Position numbers and translations under genes: made by a program
Origin: Cytidiella melzeri
Taxonomy: Eukaryota > Basidiomycota > Agaricomycetes > Polyporales > Irpicaceae
Length of the DNA: 64,000 nt
Direction of reading: 5' to 3'
Assembly (NCBI GenBank): GCA_022592445.1
Contig: JABYQR010000018.1
Location: forward strand, 1-64,000
Part shown: in pieces, positions 1 to 13,128 of the stretch
How positions within the stretch are numbered: position 1 is the first letter of the stretch
Layout: each line of letters opens with the position of its first letter
Notes under the pieces: generated by a model
The model's input: the letters and a program-made list of their open reading frames with translations, nothing else
What the model was told of the DNA's origin: nothing
The model's database searches: none

Positions 1-2783
1 GTACATTCGACCGTCAAAGTCCCCAATGGCGTCACCCTTCTTCTTTGTCAAGAAAAAGGATGGAAAGTTACGCCCATTACAGGATTACCGGAAGTTGAAC
101 GAAGTCACTATCAAAAACAGGTATCCATTACTGTTGATCTCCGAACTCATGGATAGACTGCGAGGCGCTAGTTCTTTACCAAGCTAGATGTCAGATGGGG
201 ATATAACAATGTCTGTATCAAAGAAGGTGATGAACACAAGGCAGCGTTCGTTACCAACCGTGGACTCTTCGAACCAACTGTCATGTTCTTTGGACTTACA
301 AACTCTTCAGCTATGTTCCAGAACATGATGAATGATATTTTTGCCGACCTCATTGCCGAGGGCAAAGTCACGGTTTACTTGGACGACATCCTTATCTACT
401 CCAAGGATATATCTGAACATCGAGAAGTGGTACATGAAGTTCTAAAACGGCTGAGGCAACATGGCCTGTTTTTGAAGTCGGAGAAATGCGAGTTTGAGAG
501 GTCGGAGACGGATTACCTTGGCGTCATCATTGGCCACAATCAGTTGTGCATGGATCCTGTCAAAGTAAAGGCAGTGGCTGAATGGCCTGTACCACAGAAT
601 GTCTCCGATATCCGCCAATTCCGTGGGTTTGCAAATTTCTACCAAAGGTTCATCAAGGACTTCGGGAAGATATGTAAGCCCTTGGATCATCTCACGGGTA
701 AGGAACCTTGGAAGTGGGGCCCTGAAGAGCAGTCGGCGTTTGATGAACTCTGCCAACGATTTGTGGAAGCACCGGTGTTGGCAATGTGGAGTTTTGATAG
801 ACCCACACGTTTGGAAACAGATGCATCCGGATATGCAATGGGAGGAGTATTGGAACAACAAGCCGAAGACGGCATGTGGCATCCAGTAGCCTATCGGTCC
901 GAGGGTATGGCTGAGACCGAACGAAACTATGAGATTTACGATTGAGAACTCATGGCAATTGTACGAGCCCTTGAGGACTGGCGTCACTACCTGGAAGGGC
1001 TACCAAGAAATCCCTATTTTCTCTGATCATAAGAATCTTGAGTACTGGAAGACAGCCCGTAACTTGACACGTGTCAAGCACGTTGGTCACTATTTCTCTC
1101 ACGTTTCAACTTTGAGATCATCCCAAAGCCCAGGAAATCTATGGGAAAGTCGGATTCCATGTCACTATTGGGTCAGCACGAGGTCAAAGACGAAGAAGAC
1201 AATCTGTCACAAGTAGTCTTAGCGCCTGAGGTTTTCCGAGCTGCCGCTTCTCAACGTGGGCAAGCTAGTGTACAGCCAGACAGAGACCTGTTGAAACGTA
1301 TCCGTGAATGTTCTCTTCAAGAGACCGAGGTGGCAGAAGCACTTGCCAAAGTCAAGAAACTCGGACCTCGTCTTCTCAGCCGCGGACTCGAAGAATGGAA
1401 CGTGGAGAATGGACTGTTGTTGTTCCGGGGAAAAGTTTACGTCCCTAAAGATGAAGAGATCCGAAAGGAACTAGTTCGGAGACACCATGACTTACCTGCT
1501 GCCGGACATCCGGCAGGTACAAAACACTGGAGTTACTATCCCGGAACTACTGGTGGCCCAGCATGACACGGTTTGTCAATGATTACGTAGACACATGTGA
1601 CACCTGTCAAAGAACAAAGACATACCCTGCTCCACCACGCGGTCCGCTCAATCCGCTAGAACCACCCAATGCTCTGTGGGAGAGCGTCACCACAGACTTT
1701 ATTGTCAAGCTGCCGCCATGTAAAGGATACAATTCCATCACGGTTGCAGTTGATCGAACAACCGCGCAGGTGCATTGTTACCCATCACGGGAAAGCATGA
1801 AAACTTCTGAACACGTGCAGGATTATATTGCAAACGTGTTTTGACTCCATGGTGTACCTCGTCAGATGATCTCTGACCACGGATCAGTGTTTGCGTCCAA
1901 GTTCTTTCGTGCTATCTACGATGCACTTGGAGTAAAGTCGTCCATGTCCACCGCATATCACCCTCAGACAGACGGTAAAACAGAACGTATGAACCAAGAG
2001 ATAGAACAGTATCTCCGAGTATTCTGTTCCTTCCGACAGGATGACTGGGTAGACTGGTTGCCAATTGCGGAGTTTGCGCTCAATAGCCGAGTACACTCGT
2101 CCACTGGAAAGGCTTCCTTCGAACTGATCTATGGGTATTTACCAGAGTTCCAAGTACCTCTGAACCCAGTATCAAATGTTCCTGCTGCTGACGAACATCT
2201 TCGAACTTTACGAGAAGCACAAGAAGACGCTAAAGCTGCACTGCAGCTCACAGCAGAACACATGAAACAATTCTACAATCACGGAGTTACGAAGGCCCCG
2301 CAGTTTAAAGTTGGCGATAAAGTTTACGTGGAACGTGAAAAACATCCAAAGGAACAGCCGGTGGCAAAACTAGCACCAAAACGAGATGGTCCTTATGAAA
2401 TCTTGGAAAAGATTGGGGACCTGAATTATCGGGTCAAACTCACTATTTGAGATAAGTGACACCCGGTATTCCATGTGGATAGGTTACGGCCAGCCAAGAC
2501 GGCAAGTTTGGTCCCTAACCGGGAATTTCCTGAACCTGAGCCGATTGTGGTAGACGAAGCAGAGGAGTATGAGGTAGAACAGATTCTTGATTCAAGGATC
2601 TTTGGGCAAAAGAAGGAGTTCCAGTATTGTGTCAAGTGGAAAGGATACCCAGAATCAGAAAACTCCTGGGAACCCGCAACCAACGTTACTCATGCTGATG
2701 AAGCTGTTAAGGATTTCCACAGACGACACCCAGGAGCTCCACAAACAATTGCTGCATCTCTATTCTTGGCGATGAACTTCTGA
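1..2783 (+). pseudogene. Ty3/gypsy chromovirus pol (RT-RNase H-integrase-chromodomain), decayed, 5' cut by window
   Basis: Polyprotein of a chromodomain LTR retrotransposon. Reverse transcriptase begins at the window edge ([18 protein letters not shown] near 28-80) and has the catalytic motif YLDDILIYS near 376-402. RNase H follows (LETDASGYAMGGVL near 810-850). The integrase has an HHCC zinc site (RRHHDLPAAGH, then CDTCQRTK near 1480-1625), and its core shows the DDE pattern: TTDFIVKL, ISDHGSVF, then a glutamate in GKTERMNQE, near 1690-2000. The chromodomain near 2570-2740 reads YEVEQILDSR...YCVKWKGYPESENSWEP. A frameshift lies near 170, a TGA stop at 943-945, a further frameshift near 1010, and TGA stops near 1842, 2449 and 2458. 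The copy is dead. Family assignment is secure from domain order; chromodomains usually target such elements to heterochromatin (family knowledge). Confidence 0.95.
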
Positions 2784-2890
2784 CCAATCAATGGAAATTT
2801 TGAGAAACTACCTTCAGAAACTCTACGACGAGTATCCTTGTGGGAAGACGGAAAAGACTCAACTCCTGCCTTCCGGAGAAAAGGCCTTTA

Positions 2891-3280
2891 GGAGGGGGGT
2901 AATGTCACGAGCATGCACACTTTTTCCTTTCTTTTCCTCTTATTTTCCTTATCTTATCTTATCGATTTCCTTATCTTATCTTATTGATGGCACATGACTA
3001 CTGCATGTGATCAGGTGCATGTGACAGACTGGTCACATGATCATAGAAGGTGCTGGAACATTGTGGAACATTGTAGAACATCGCACCATAGCACATCATA
3101 CGTTCCCATGGCAGTGTTAGGAGTACAGACCCGGTACCAGGGGTCCTTGTTTGAGATGTATATAAACCCACCCTGTAGCTCCCTAAAGACCTCAGATTCT
3201 ACCTCCTGGTCTTTAGGTGACGTTCACCTTGTACTAGTCTCATCACTGTGCTAATATATCCTGGTCTTTAGCTCATTGTC
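2891..3280 (+). repeat. Polypurine tract and 3' LTR of the gypsy element (right end approximate)
   Basis: A purine run at 2891-2899 sits directly before TGTCACGAGC at 2903. This is the expected polypurine tract followed by a TG LTR start. A TATA-like box TATATAAA lies at 3159-3166, fitting an LTR promoter. The phrase CTGGTCTTTAG occurs twice, near 3207 and 3263. The CA end of the LTR is not certain, because the partner 5' LTR lies outside the window and could not be compared. Confidence 0.65.
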
Positions 3281-3299
3281 AGCTGATCCCTCGTCGTTG

Positions 3300-6000
3300 C
3301 ATCTTCACTTCTCCTCATCATCCTTTCCCTTGTCGTCATCGTCCACACGAGTTCGCTTGTCGTTCCTCCATCCCCGTCGTCACTTCCTCGCTCTTCATAG
3401 AGTTTGGTTGTGCTCTTGACACTACTTCCGACAATACTGTGAATGCTGCACCGACTGCTGATATGTACCACTCTATGGACAAAGATGTGGACAATGGGAT
3501 GTGCCCGATTTACGAGGCTGGCTGACAGATGGACTACATTTTGCACGTTGCTGATGAAGATGGCGCTGAGCATGATTCCAACTTGGACTCCTTGTGGTGC
3601 GCCTCCAACCAGCAGGGTGCCAACGTGGACGGTATATCCGTGCTCATATGGAAGAGGTGTGTTTAGAGCCGTGCCAGAAGACACTTTCCTCAACGAGCAA
3701 GGGTTTAGTAGTTGGTTCCCCTAGGCCATTCACAATCTTTTGTGAATTGTGCAGTGGTTGGCTCTCATGCGGTCATTGACTATAACCGCGTTGCCGTTGA
3801 AGTGGCTCAGCACGCATATCGCTACAATGATGGCCTTATGGCCACAGTGGCGCCAGTCTGAGAATTGTCCTGCTAAACAGGCTACTCACCAGCCTGAACC
3901 TGTTATCACTCCTCATGCAACACACAACCTATTGTGTGGCCACTGTCTTTCGTGTAGAAGGTGTGCATAACTGGTACGGGTCGTCTGCCTCAAGGCGCAC
4001 AGCCGACATAAGCTCCCATTGTTTGATTTCAGTCTGCTACCGTATACTGATCAAATGCTACAGGGCATTTTGCAAGTAGTACCCCCGTCGGTTGCCTATC
4101 CGCTTGGTATATTGCACGCTTCATGCTGCTCTCAACCCTGTTGCAGCTGTCTGCCGTATTTATGGTGCTGTGACGCATAGTTCGACTTCCTTTCTTTTTT
4201 GGACAAGTTGGCATTGGGAACAAGCATATCCGCAAAATGAGGTTTTGAGTCTCACTTACCTCTCGGTCGCAATGCTTGAGAGGCAGTTACACCTTTTGGG
4301 CTTATCCTTTGCAGTTGTATGGTGGTAAATGGATCGACGATTGGATGTTCCTGAACAAGACCTCGTACATTCTTACACATCATACTAAATCCTATATAGG
4401 CACTGACTTTTGCATCAACGGCACAATCTGTTCTCTCAGAGTTGGGATGACTGGTGCTTGATCTTAATGTGCACAATCGGGGGGTTCTCATGGACGAATG
4501 GTGCCTATGGTTGACACAGCTGAACCTCTATCACGCGCCTTTGTCCTCTCCGCCATTCCCCAGCCTATCTCTTGCCCCTCGACAAGCCCATACAACTGTG
4601 CAAGGCCATCGAAGATTTCCTCGAAGCATCTAGGTGCTCCAAAACTCAGTAGCAGACAGCATCTCCGGGGCCTGTCTTCAACGTGATTGCTCGACAGGGA
4701 GCAAGTACAAGAGTATCTGGACATGCTGGAAATTGACGAGGGCAAAGACGAGCCGCCTCGTGAGGTGTGCGTTGCCAAGAGACTATCAGCGATGCTCAGT
4801 ACCTCCGCCTGCAAACCAGAGCTCCGCAGCGGATGATCTCATTGTCTGTGGTTACATAAGGTCCCTGGTGCAGCATCTCATACCGCAACCTATCTCCACT
4901 GAACGTCCTGCTGGGACTTTAGCACCTCCCTCCTCAGCCTGTACCTCTCTACCAGGCCCTGGACATTGGCTGCCGCATTTGGTCTATGAATGAACAGATC
5001 ATGATGGTTACGAGCACATGGATCCACCTCCACCTCCTACCGCGTGTTTGTGTTCCCAGTCTTGTCCTGCACTCCACCGGCTGTTGTATAAATGCCAGGA
5101 CCTACTCTTGATTGCAGCTCAAGCATATTTAATAGGGCTACCAGTCTGCACCGTATGGGCTGGCCCGTCTGGAGGTGCCTCCTCAGCGGGCTGCATACCC
5201 GAGTCAAGTGGTGTACCACAGTGTATAGAACACTTCTCACGATTATTGGAGGCACCTGCTGAAGGTCTGTGAAAGTCTACACACAAGCATAGGATACTAT
5301 GGTTCTCCCCACAATCAAAGGCGTCAGGACCTTTTGATATTAGCTTTAACTCTCGCTGTTTCATATTCTCCTTGTCTCCTGATTCGCTGCACAATGTGCT
5401 CCCATCACTCGACATAGATGTCCTTTCTGCTAGCGCGAGGTGGATCTGTTTTCACTCCCTTGTTGCAGGTCTCATGTCCTATGCTGTCTCCCCTCATTGC
5501 CATCGATTCCCGGGCTGTCGGTCCCCTCGTTGATCCATTTGCGCGGCCTCGGTTGCAATATTTCTTTTGGGCTCTTCCACCTCACGATGATTAATGTAAG
5601 GAATTACCCCTCACAATTGACTGGGCTGCAATCATGTCGTCTGCATATTCCCACCACCTCACGTCTCGCACATAGAATCCCAGGCCTACTCCATGCCTAC
5701 AAAGCATTGTCCACAGCCGACATAGAGGAGTCTCGTAACAGACACGCAGCAAGCTCAAGCTGCGTTGGCGGTGCAAGTTTTTGTGAGTGTTTTTTATTCT
5801 TATCCTTGCATTCAACAAAACCCATATATTCGATAGAAAAAGTAACCGACAAAAGCCACATTACACTATTTTTTTCTGTTATATTGCTTACTCTTGACTT
5901 GGAAGTCTACTCTTTCGAGGTTTCCACGAACGTTTGCGGGTTGCCCTTCTACTCTTCCCCTAGTACCCTTCATCACCCTGCTTTTCCACTACCATACTCT
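3300..6000. other. Decayed sequence without an intact gene; right part is a dispersed repeat
   Basis: Short open stretches exist on the plus strand (for example around 3440-3650, 3750-3830 and 4276-4461) but they are broken by stops in every frame and none resembles a family I recognise. They could be remnants of a retrotransposon gag or another mobile-element gene. The segment from about 5420 to 5960 is a diverged copy of sequence at about 22770-23420 in the same orientation. It is marked separately. Confidence 0.5.
5420..5965 (+). repeat. Dispersed repeat, copy 1
   Basis: Shares a series of words, in the same order and orientation, with 22770-23420: GCTAGCG.GAGGTG, CATGTCCTAT, CTTTTGGGC/CTTTGGGCC TTCCACC, CACCTCACGTC, CCTACAAAGCA, GAGGAGTCTCGT, CAAGCTCAAGCTGCGTT versus CAAGGTCAAGCTGCGTT, AGAAAAAGTAAC versus AAGAAGTAAC, and GTTGCCCTTC. 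The two copies are diverged and carry indels. Neither contains a convincing gene, so this is probably a non-coding or long-decayed mobile element. Confidence 0.65.
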
Positions 6001-6319
6001 ACCTCCATCCTCCGCATCAGGGAACAAGTCCACCGCTACGGGAAGCTACGTAGCAGTTGCAACAGTTGTAGTTATTGTAGACAAGTACCCTATCCTGGAG
6101 CGCTACGGATCACACCCCCAACTCCGTAGCACTCCGTACTATGTACTGTGTAGCAGTTTAGCATTCCGTAGCATTGTGCCTATATTGTCGCTGCTCCGTA
6201 GTACTGGTAATGTAGCTCCCGTAGCTCTAGTAACGCATGTTTCTGGCCAGACAATTGGGATTCCATTGCAAACAAATTAATAACATCAGATACACTATCA
6301 AGTTATGGTACCCGACTGC

Positions 6320-8842
6320 TACCGGTTACTGGGGTATCCGTCAAGATTTAGTTGCTGTCGTCCTCATCCACCCAATTTTTCAAGTCCTGCAGCGCGTTCT
6401 CCTTTGCAACGTCCAAAAGTCCCAGAGGCTTGTCTTGTTCGCGCTCGATGCCCCCGAGGCGGCTGAAAGGTATTGTGAGACATGCAGGTGTTGCAAACAA
6501 CAATGAGCGGAACTCACAGGATTTTCTTGAACAGGCTATGGCGAATCTTTGTGGTGATGACGGGGTGCAGCTTGGCCCAGTCTTCGAGCTGGCCAAGGTG
6601 CTCTTTGACCACCTGACCGTAGATGGTCTCACGGAACTCGTGGCCTTTTTGCTCCAGTCGCCCCGTTACCCAGCACATCAAACCAAAATGGACCTGTGTG
6701 TCTTATGTTATCAGCGACAACAAAGGTTTGAATGACTCTTACATACCATGGCGAGCAAGAGCGCGATTGTTGGAAGTGGAAGTGGATCAAATAACACGCT
6801 GAATTTGGCGCCAGGAGATGTGTCTCCGCAAAAGACCAGTTCTTGCAATGTGTGTCGAATGATTGATACCTGTGCCAGCCCTCAAGGGGGATCAAGTGTG
6901 AATTCCTAAATGTGATGAGCTTATGTACAAAACCTCGTAGCATTGAACATACCTCGTAACAATAGTGATTAGTGTCCTGAGCCTGTCCGATTGGCTGCAG
7001 TAGCCACGCCACCTGCTCTGCATTGGCTTTAGCGGTAGCATCCTTTGATGTGTCAGTTTTGAGTCTGTATGTCTCCACTATCTTGCCGCAAATCTTGTCC
7101 CTGAGATGACCGCAAAAGCTTGAAGCGCGACCAATAATCTGTTGGGGATCAGCAAGAGCTAATAAGAACTCATGAATTCATACCACCAAATAGATACCCC
7201 TGACTGCCTCGTCGTCAGGGGAATAGCTGCGCTCAACCTCTTTGCAGCTAATCTGGAACACACTTCTTGCCCAAGTGTACTGCGTGTCGTGATCTGGAAA
7301 CGCAGATTCAGTCAATACTTTCAGCTGGTAACATACAATAGCCCGCGATATGATTGTTGCGGTGATGCTGGTGTAATTGCTCTCTTTTGGTCTACCATTG
7401 GTCGGGGCGGAGCCACCTTTGTACTCGACAGAGCTGTAGGCTTGGGGCGCTACATCAGACCCAGTACATGGCTGCTTACGCTGCCTTCCTGGGTGTTTGT
7501 TTGGAGAAGGCCTCACGTTGTGACAGCCACTGGCACCTGTTGACACCGAAGGCTGCGCTTGTGGTCGTCTTCTCACCTCCTGGGCAGCAACAACCACAGC
7601 GCTGTCCACTCAATCCAAAGGTGACCCTGACCGGACTGAAGATGGAGCTCTTGAGGTAAGTGGAGATGATGCTGGTAAGGAGACTTGACCGGAAGACTCG
7701 GAGTAGTGTGAGTGACAATGAGAGGGCAACTGAGAATGGCCATGAGAGCGAGATGATCCATAGCCATGAGAGTGCATTGGAGAGTGACCACGAGAGTGCA
7801 ACGGTGAACGACCCTGAGAACTTGAGCGCAGCGGAGAGCGACCACGCGAGCCTGAGTGCAGCGGCAAGTGACTGCGAGAGCGCAACAATGAGCGCCGACA
7901 AGAGGGTGGCAGCAAGTGCAATTCTGAGTGACCACGCGAGCCTGAGTGCACCGGCAAGCAACCACGAGAGCGCGACAGTGAGCGCTGACAAGAGGGTGGT
8001 GCACGAGAGTGTGACAGTGAGCGCTGCTGAGAGAGTGGTGCACAAGAGCGCAATAGTGAGCATTGTCGAGAGGGTGGTGCACAAGAGCGCGACAGTGAGC
8101 GCTGTCAAGAGGGTGGTGCATGAGAGCGCAACTGTGAGCGCTGACGAGAGGGTGGTGGCAAGAGCAACTCTGAGCAATTGTAGAGAAACAAAGGTGATGT
8201 TGGTTTGGGATTGTTGACACAACGTTTCAGCTGCTTGAGTGGTTGGACCGCACTTATAACGCCTTTCGACTGGAACTAGAAATCATCAACAAAATCTTGA
8301 GTACTGTATCAACGGTGGTGGTGTCGCATCTGTACCTGGGACTCGTAGCCAATAATGTCGTTGTCTTCGTCTTCAGGTGGCCAGTCATCATTGCCACTGT
8401 CACAATTGAGCCCGTTGCTGTTCTCGCCATCTTTGTCGTCGCCTGCAGCGTTATCTGGCTGCTTGGTTGTTGATGTTGCTGCTTGTTGTGGCTTTCCTGC
8501 AGGTGAATCAACGAGAGGTAAGGAATGTAGATAATAGAATGTTCTCACCTCGTGTTTGTGCTCGCTGCAATGTCTTGTTCTCATTCTCGAGCTTCTTGAG
8601 TCGCTTGAGGAGCTCGCTGTGGTCTGCAAGTGATCATAGTCAGCGAAGAGTTGCCCGTAGTGAGTCAGAGGGTCACCTATGTCAGCCTGCTTCTTGGATT
8701 TCTTGTGCTCTCTTCGAGAAGCAGAGTGCACAGGATTTGCTGGCTGTGGTTGAGCCTCTGAGCTGTTCTGGGGAGTCTGTCCTGTGCCGGAGTCTGAGTC
8801 TGAGCCTGCTTTTTGTGCAGCAGCTTTTCACTTTGCGGGCAT
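6320..8842 (-). pseudogene. DUF6532-like gene, broken, probable transposon cargo
   Basis: Exon-like blocks on the minus strand read in order. An acidic/Ser-rich N-terminus comes first (8842-8300), then a long low-complexity His/Ser/Arg block (about 8220-7640). A conserved helical part follows: TATIISRAIVCYQLKVLTESAFPD near 7330-7380 (shown here in full only as a landmark), ASSFCGHLRDKICGKIVETYRLK near 7065-7130, and FGLMCWVTGRLEQKGHEF near 6630-6690. This pattern (FPD after a helix, RG/RGH-type basic helix, Leu-rich tail) matches my knowledge of DUF6532, a family of unknown function common in mushrooms. The initiating ATG at 8842 is followed by a TGA at codon 5 (8830-8828), and a TGA also interrupts the frame at 7612-7610. 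The start lies only 161 bp from the transposase start, head to head. Family call is moderate. Confidence 0.55.
7660..8220 (-). repeat. Degenerate minisatellite inside the DUF6532-like gene
   Basis: About 560 bp of imperfect short repeats built on GAGAGCG/GAGAGTG CAAC..TGAGCG and GACAAGAGGGTGGT (plus-strand words). Examples are near 7785-7800, 7870-7910, 7970-8010, 8030-8070 and 8085-8155. On the coding (minus) strand it yields a Ser/Arg/His-rich low-complexity stretch. Confidence 0.7.
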
Positions 8843-11800
8843 TGCTAGGAGAAGGACGACACTAGGAAGAGCTTGACGTGGCAGTAGAGAGCACACAGAG
8901 ATGATGCGCATGAAGCAAACACGTACCCGGTAAAAAAACACGAATCCCCACGGATCACCCCAAACAATTGTACCACCAGGTCACAACTCACTTTTTGGTC
9001 TTCATGTCTTCGACCAGCTTCCACAGATGCTCTTATTGTGGGTGTACAAAACCCACCGTTCAAGGAATCCAAGTGCACATGAAGCTCAGTAGCTCATGCC
9101 GAGATGCGTGGGAAGCAAAGCTAAACAGAAAACAATTGCTGTCAGTCTTGACCAACGATGAGGACTCTTTGCGACGTACTATCTGTTGTCGTGAAAACAA
9201 TGCACCCCACTCACCCAATGACCCCGATGACTCTAATACAGCGACAGAGCAGGCTTTTGAACTCCATGCAGAGCAGGACCAAGCCGAGGAGGTTGTGGAG
9301 GAGGTATATGAGGCAGGGGGCATCCCAGTGAACCCGTTTATAGACAACCTTGACACAAGAAATGCAGGGGCAAAGCTGGGTCAAGGAGATAACCTATTCG
9401 CAAAGATAAACGAGGAGCAAATGAGTGAGGGGTCAAATGAAAACACACCGTGGGCCCCGTTCATCAATGGAGAAGAATGGGGATTGGCGCAGTGGCTGAT
9501 GAGTAGTGGGTTGAGTCAATCCGAGATTGACAAGTATCTGAAGCTCGACATGGTGAGTCCTGCGTAATACTTTGCTACAAGATTATTGAGAGGGACGTAC
9601 AGGCACAAAATTGACCAGAGCTCTCATTCAAAGATAAGTGAACGTTCCTGAATAAGATTGATAGCCTCCCTCGCGGTCCTGGATGGTAGTGCGAGATTTT
9701 TGAAGCAAAAGGAGACAAATGTGATGAAGAAGGGAAGGAACGTGTGGAAGTGTTTGAGCTATGGAAACGGGACCCCATTGAGTGTATCCGCGAGCTCTTG
9801 TCCAACCCGCCGTTTGCATGCCATATGAAATACACACCTGAGCGCCGTTACAAGGACGAGTGGATGAAGAAGCCAATACTGAGTGAGATGTGGAGTGGGA
9901 CATGGTGGGAGAGCGTTCAGGTACGTTGCGGCACAAGTCCAGAATCAGAAAACTCACGGTCATATAGAATCTGCTACCGCCAGGGGCAACAGTGGTCCCC
10001 GTGATCCTCGCATCTGATAAGACTCAATTATCAAACTTCAGCGGCGATAAATCCGCGTGGTCGGTGTACCTCACCATTGGAAATATTGAGAAGGCTGTTC
10101 GCCAATCGCCCTCATATCATGCCACAGTCTTGCTAGGATATCTTCCGGTGTCGAAGATGGAATGTTTCTCCAAAAGCAAACGATCGTCAGCTACATACCA
10201 GCTTTTCCATGATTGCATGCGCTCCCTGTTAGCCCCGCTTATCAAGGCAGGGAAAGACGGTGTCGAGATGGTGTGCGCTGATGGCTTCCTTCGCAAAGTC
10301 TACCCAATACTGGCGGCGTACATTGCGGACCATCCCAAGCAATGTCTTGTTGCTTGCTGCCGGCAAAGCCATTGCCCTCGGTGCCTTGTGAAACCTGAAA
10401 GACGAGGTCAGCCAGTCGAATCGCCACTACGGAATCCAGCAGAAACGGCTTCGATGATCCGCGAAACCCTCCGGTCTGGTGGATAAAAACCGCGGGGTTT
10501 TGAAGAAGCCAGCCTGCAGGCGATCAACCCATTCTGGAAAAATCTTCCGTATTGCAATATATTTGCCTGCATGACACCTGATCTCCTGCATCAGCTTCAC
10601 AAAGGCATGTTCAAGAATCATACCGTAAAGTGGGTGACAGCGTGTGTGGATGGGAAGGAAGACGAAGTGGACAGGTGATTCCGCACAATGCCAACCCATC
10701 CCGATCTCTGCCATTTCTATAAGGGCATCTTGTTGGTCTCGCAGTGACAGGTAATGAATACAAGCATATGGAGAAGGTATTCCTCGGCGTAGTTGCGGGA
10801 AGTGCCGACGCAGATGTTGTCAAGGTGGTGCAAGCCGTTTTGGACTTCATCAGTAACGCTCACTTTGAAACACATACCAACAATTCCCTCTCAGGTTTGA
10901 ACGATGCTTGGACGCGCTTTCACTCATACAAGCAGGTCTTCGTGCGGCTAGGAGTACGAAAAGACTTCAACGGTATTCTGAAGCTCCATTTAATGACTCA
11001 CTATCTTGAGTCCATCCGTCTTCTAGGAACCAAAGATGGATACAACTCTGAAGGGCCTGAACGGCTCCACATTGACTTTGCCAAAGTTGGTTATCGTGCA
11101 AGCAATTGCAAACAGTACATCCACCAGATGACTGTATGGCTCGATCGACAGGACGCTGTACACCGGTTTGAAGCCTATCTCCACTGGTTGAAACACGGCT
11201 GCGTTTCACAACTTCTTCAGACAGGAGAGGAGGAGGATGGGAATCATTATGAGGACGATGGTGAGAACATTCGCGCTGACCAGCCGTTGGGAGCATAGGA
11301 AGGCATCTATACTATCGCGTGGAAGCCTACATTTCCAAACACTTCAGTTAGGACGATAGTTGCCGAGTGCTGCGCACCCGATTTTGCTCAATGCCTGGAG
11401 GACTTTGTGACCAAGACGCAGGCTGTTTTGAGTCATTCCTCGCAAGCACCAACAGTAAGTTTGGCTTCGTTGTTACACGCAGCAAAACACTCACACATCA
11501 CAGACAACCCCACAGTCTCTGTCTTTCCTTCGCTCCATCAACAGTTACACTACATTCGCGGTTTATAAACAGTTCAAGAAGGCCTTGCCTCGAATGAGCC
11601 AAGTCTCAAAGAAACTCACCTTGATTTCAATACGCGCGTTTCCCGCTCGACTCAGAGCGACAGCAAGCACACTGCCTCGTCGTCTTTGTGCTCAGGCCGC
11701 ACAATTCTCCACGGTGCTAGCCTTCAATGGCGCATATGGCGGTACCCGTCCTGATGATGGTACCAATGCCGGTTCGTATAATCCTATTGATGGTGAGTGC

Positions 11801-12109
11801 CTTTGTGTTCATGAATGTCGGGAACTCTCTAACGTATAGCAGGTCTGACCGTCGCACAAGCTCAAGTAATTTTCCTCCTTCCGGAAACTGTCAGCTATCT
11901 CAGCAGACATCTGCTTGTGTATGTCAAGTGGTTCACGCCGTTCCAACCGCACAACAATATTACCGGCATGTTTTCTGTTGCACCATCACAAAGAAATTGT
12001 CGTTGTTGCACGTTGATACGCCCGGAAATCGCTGGACGTGCAACAGGCCCAAAGGCGAGCACATTCGCATGGACTAGCAGCAGCCCTTGGTTCTGGCAAG
12101 ACTGGTATT

Positions 12110-12765
12110 GCATCGCCTCGCTTTGCTTTTCTTTCCATTGCCTCGCTTCGCCTTGCTTTGCTTGGCACCGCTTCATTTCGCCCTGCTTCGCATTGGGTCA
12201 CTTTGCTTCCCTTCGCTTCGCGTCCCCTCGCCTTGCATTCCCTTCGCATTGCCTCGTGTCGCGTCGCATTATCTCGCGTTGCCTTGCCTTGCATTGCATT
12301 GCATTCCCTCCGCTTTGCCTTGCCTCGCGTTGCCTTGCCTTGCCTCGCGTTGCATTCCCTCCACTTCGCTTTGCCTCGCGCCGCCTCGCCTTGCCACGCC
12401 TTGCAGGTTGCTTCGCGACGCGTCGCGTTATCTCGCGTTATCTCGCGTTGCCTTGCCTTGCCTCGCGTTGCATTCCCTCCGCTTCGCTTCGCCTCGCGCC
12501 GCCTCGCCTTGCCTCGCCTTGCATGTTGCTTTGCGTCGCGTCGCGCCGCCTTGCTTCGCCTCGCGTTATCTCGCGCTGCCTCGCTTTGCCTTGCTTCTCC
12601 TCCGCTTTGCTTTGCCTCGTGTTGCCTTGCATTGCCTCGCTTCGCATTGCCTCGCGTTGCGTCGTGCCGCCTTGCTTTGCCTCGCGCCGCCTCGCGTTGC
12701 ATTCCCTCTGCTTTGGTTCGCATGGCTTCGCATTGCATGGCTTCACTTGCCGCATATTGCATCCT
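12110..12765. repeat. Degenerate pentanucleotide (CCTTG/CCTCG/CGTTG) array with higher-order units
   Basis: About 650 bp made almost only of five-base words such as CCTTG, CCTCG, CTTCG and CGTTG. A larger unit containing GCATTCCCT plus CGCTTCG and CCTCGCGCCGCC recurs. GCATTCCCT starts at 12236, 12301, 12352, 12470 and 12699, and 12352-12440 and 12470-12560 are near copies (118 bp apart). Long open frames on both strands here are artefacts of the array's composition. It lies inside the interrupted transposase C-terminus. Confidence 0.9.
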
Positions 12766-13128
12766 TGTAGTCCCTCACACTCAAGCTCATAGCTGTTGGA
12801 ACCCCCCGGCCCCCTTTTCCACTCCCTCGGATTCCGCAGCCTGTTCTCTTTGCAGAGCGGCTAAAGGCAGTGCCCCATCGCTCCTGTAACATGTTTCGCG
12901 TTTGTCCCTTGTTTCATCGCGCGATGCCCCTTTCCTTGCCTTGCTCTCGCATGGCTTCAATTTGCTATAGCCCCTATTGCCTTTTACTTATATACGGTGT
13001 GTCTGTACTTTGCTTAGCTTAGAATACGACACCCCCGCGGTTTTCCCCTCAAAGTTGCCCCTGCCACTTTTCCCTTGCTTCTTGAGCAACTCCGCAGTGC
13101 GTATCTCTCACCCTGCGCCACTTTCTCC

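Noticed and set aside
3300..6000. A second retrotransposon body beginning after the LTR
   Set aside because: No primer-binding site, gag zinc knuckle or protease motif could be found. Open stretches are short and unrecognised.
7476..8222. Minus-strand Leu/Thr/Ala-rich open frame of about 250 codons
   Set aside because: Alternate-frame reading of the minisatellite in the DUF6532-like gene. The repeat unit keeps more than one frame open.
11986..12889. Long overlapping open frames on both strands (up to about 290 codons) around 12-12.9 kb
   Set aside because: They arise from the pentanucleotide array, which lacks stops in several frames. The proteins are pure low complexity and no splice or start context supports them.
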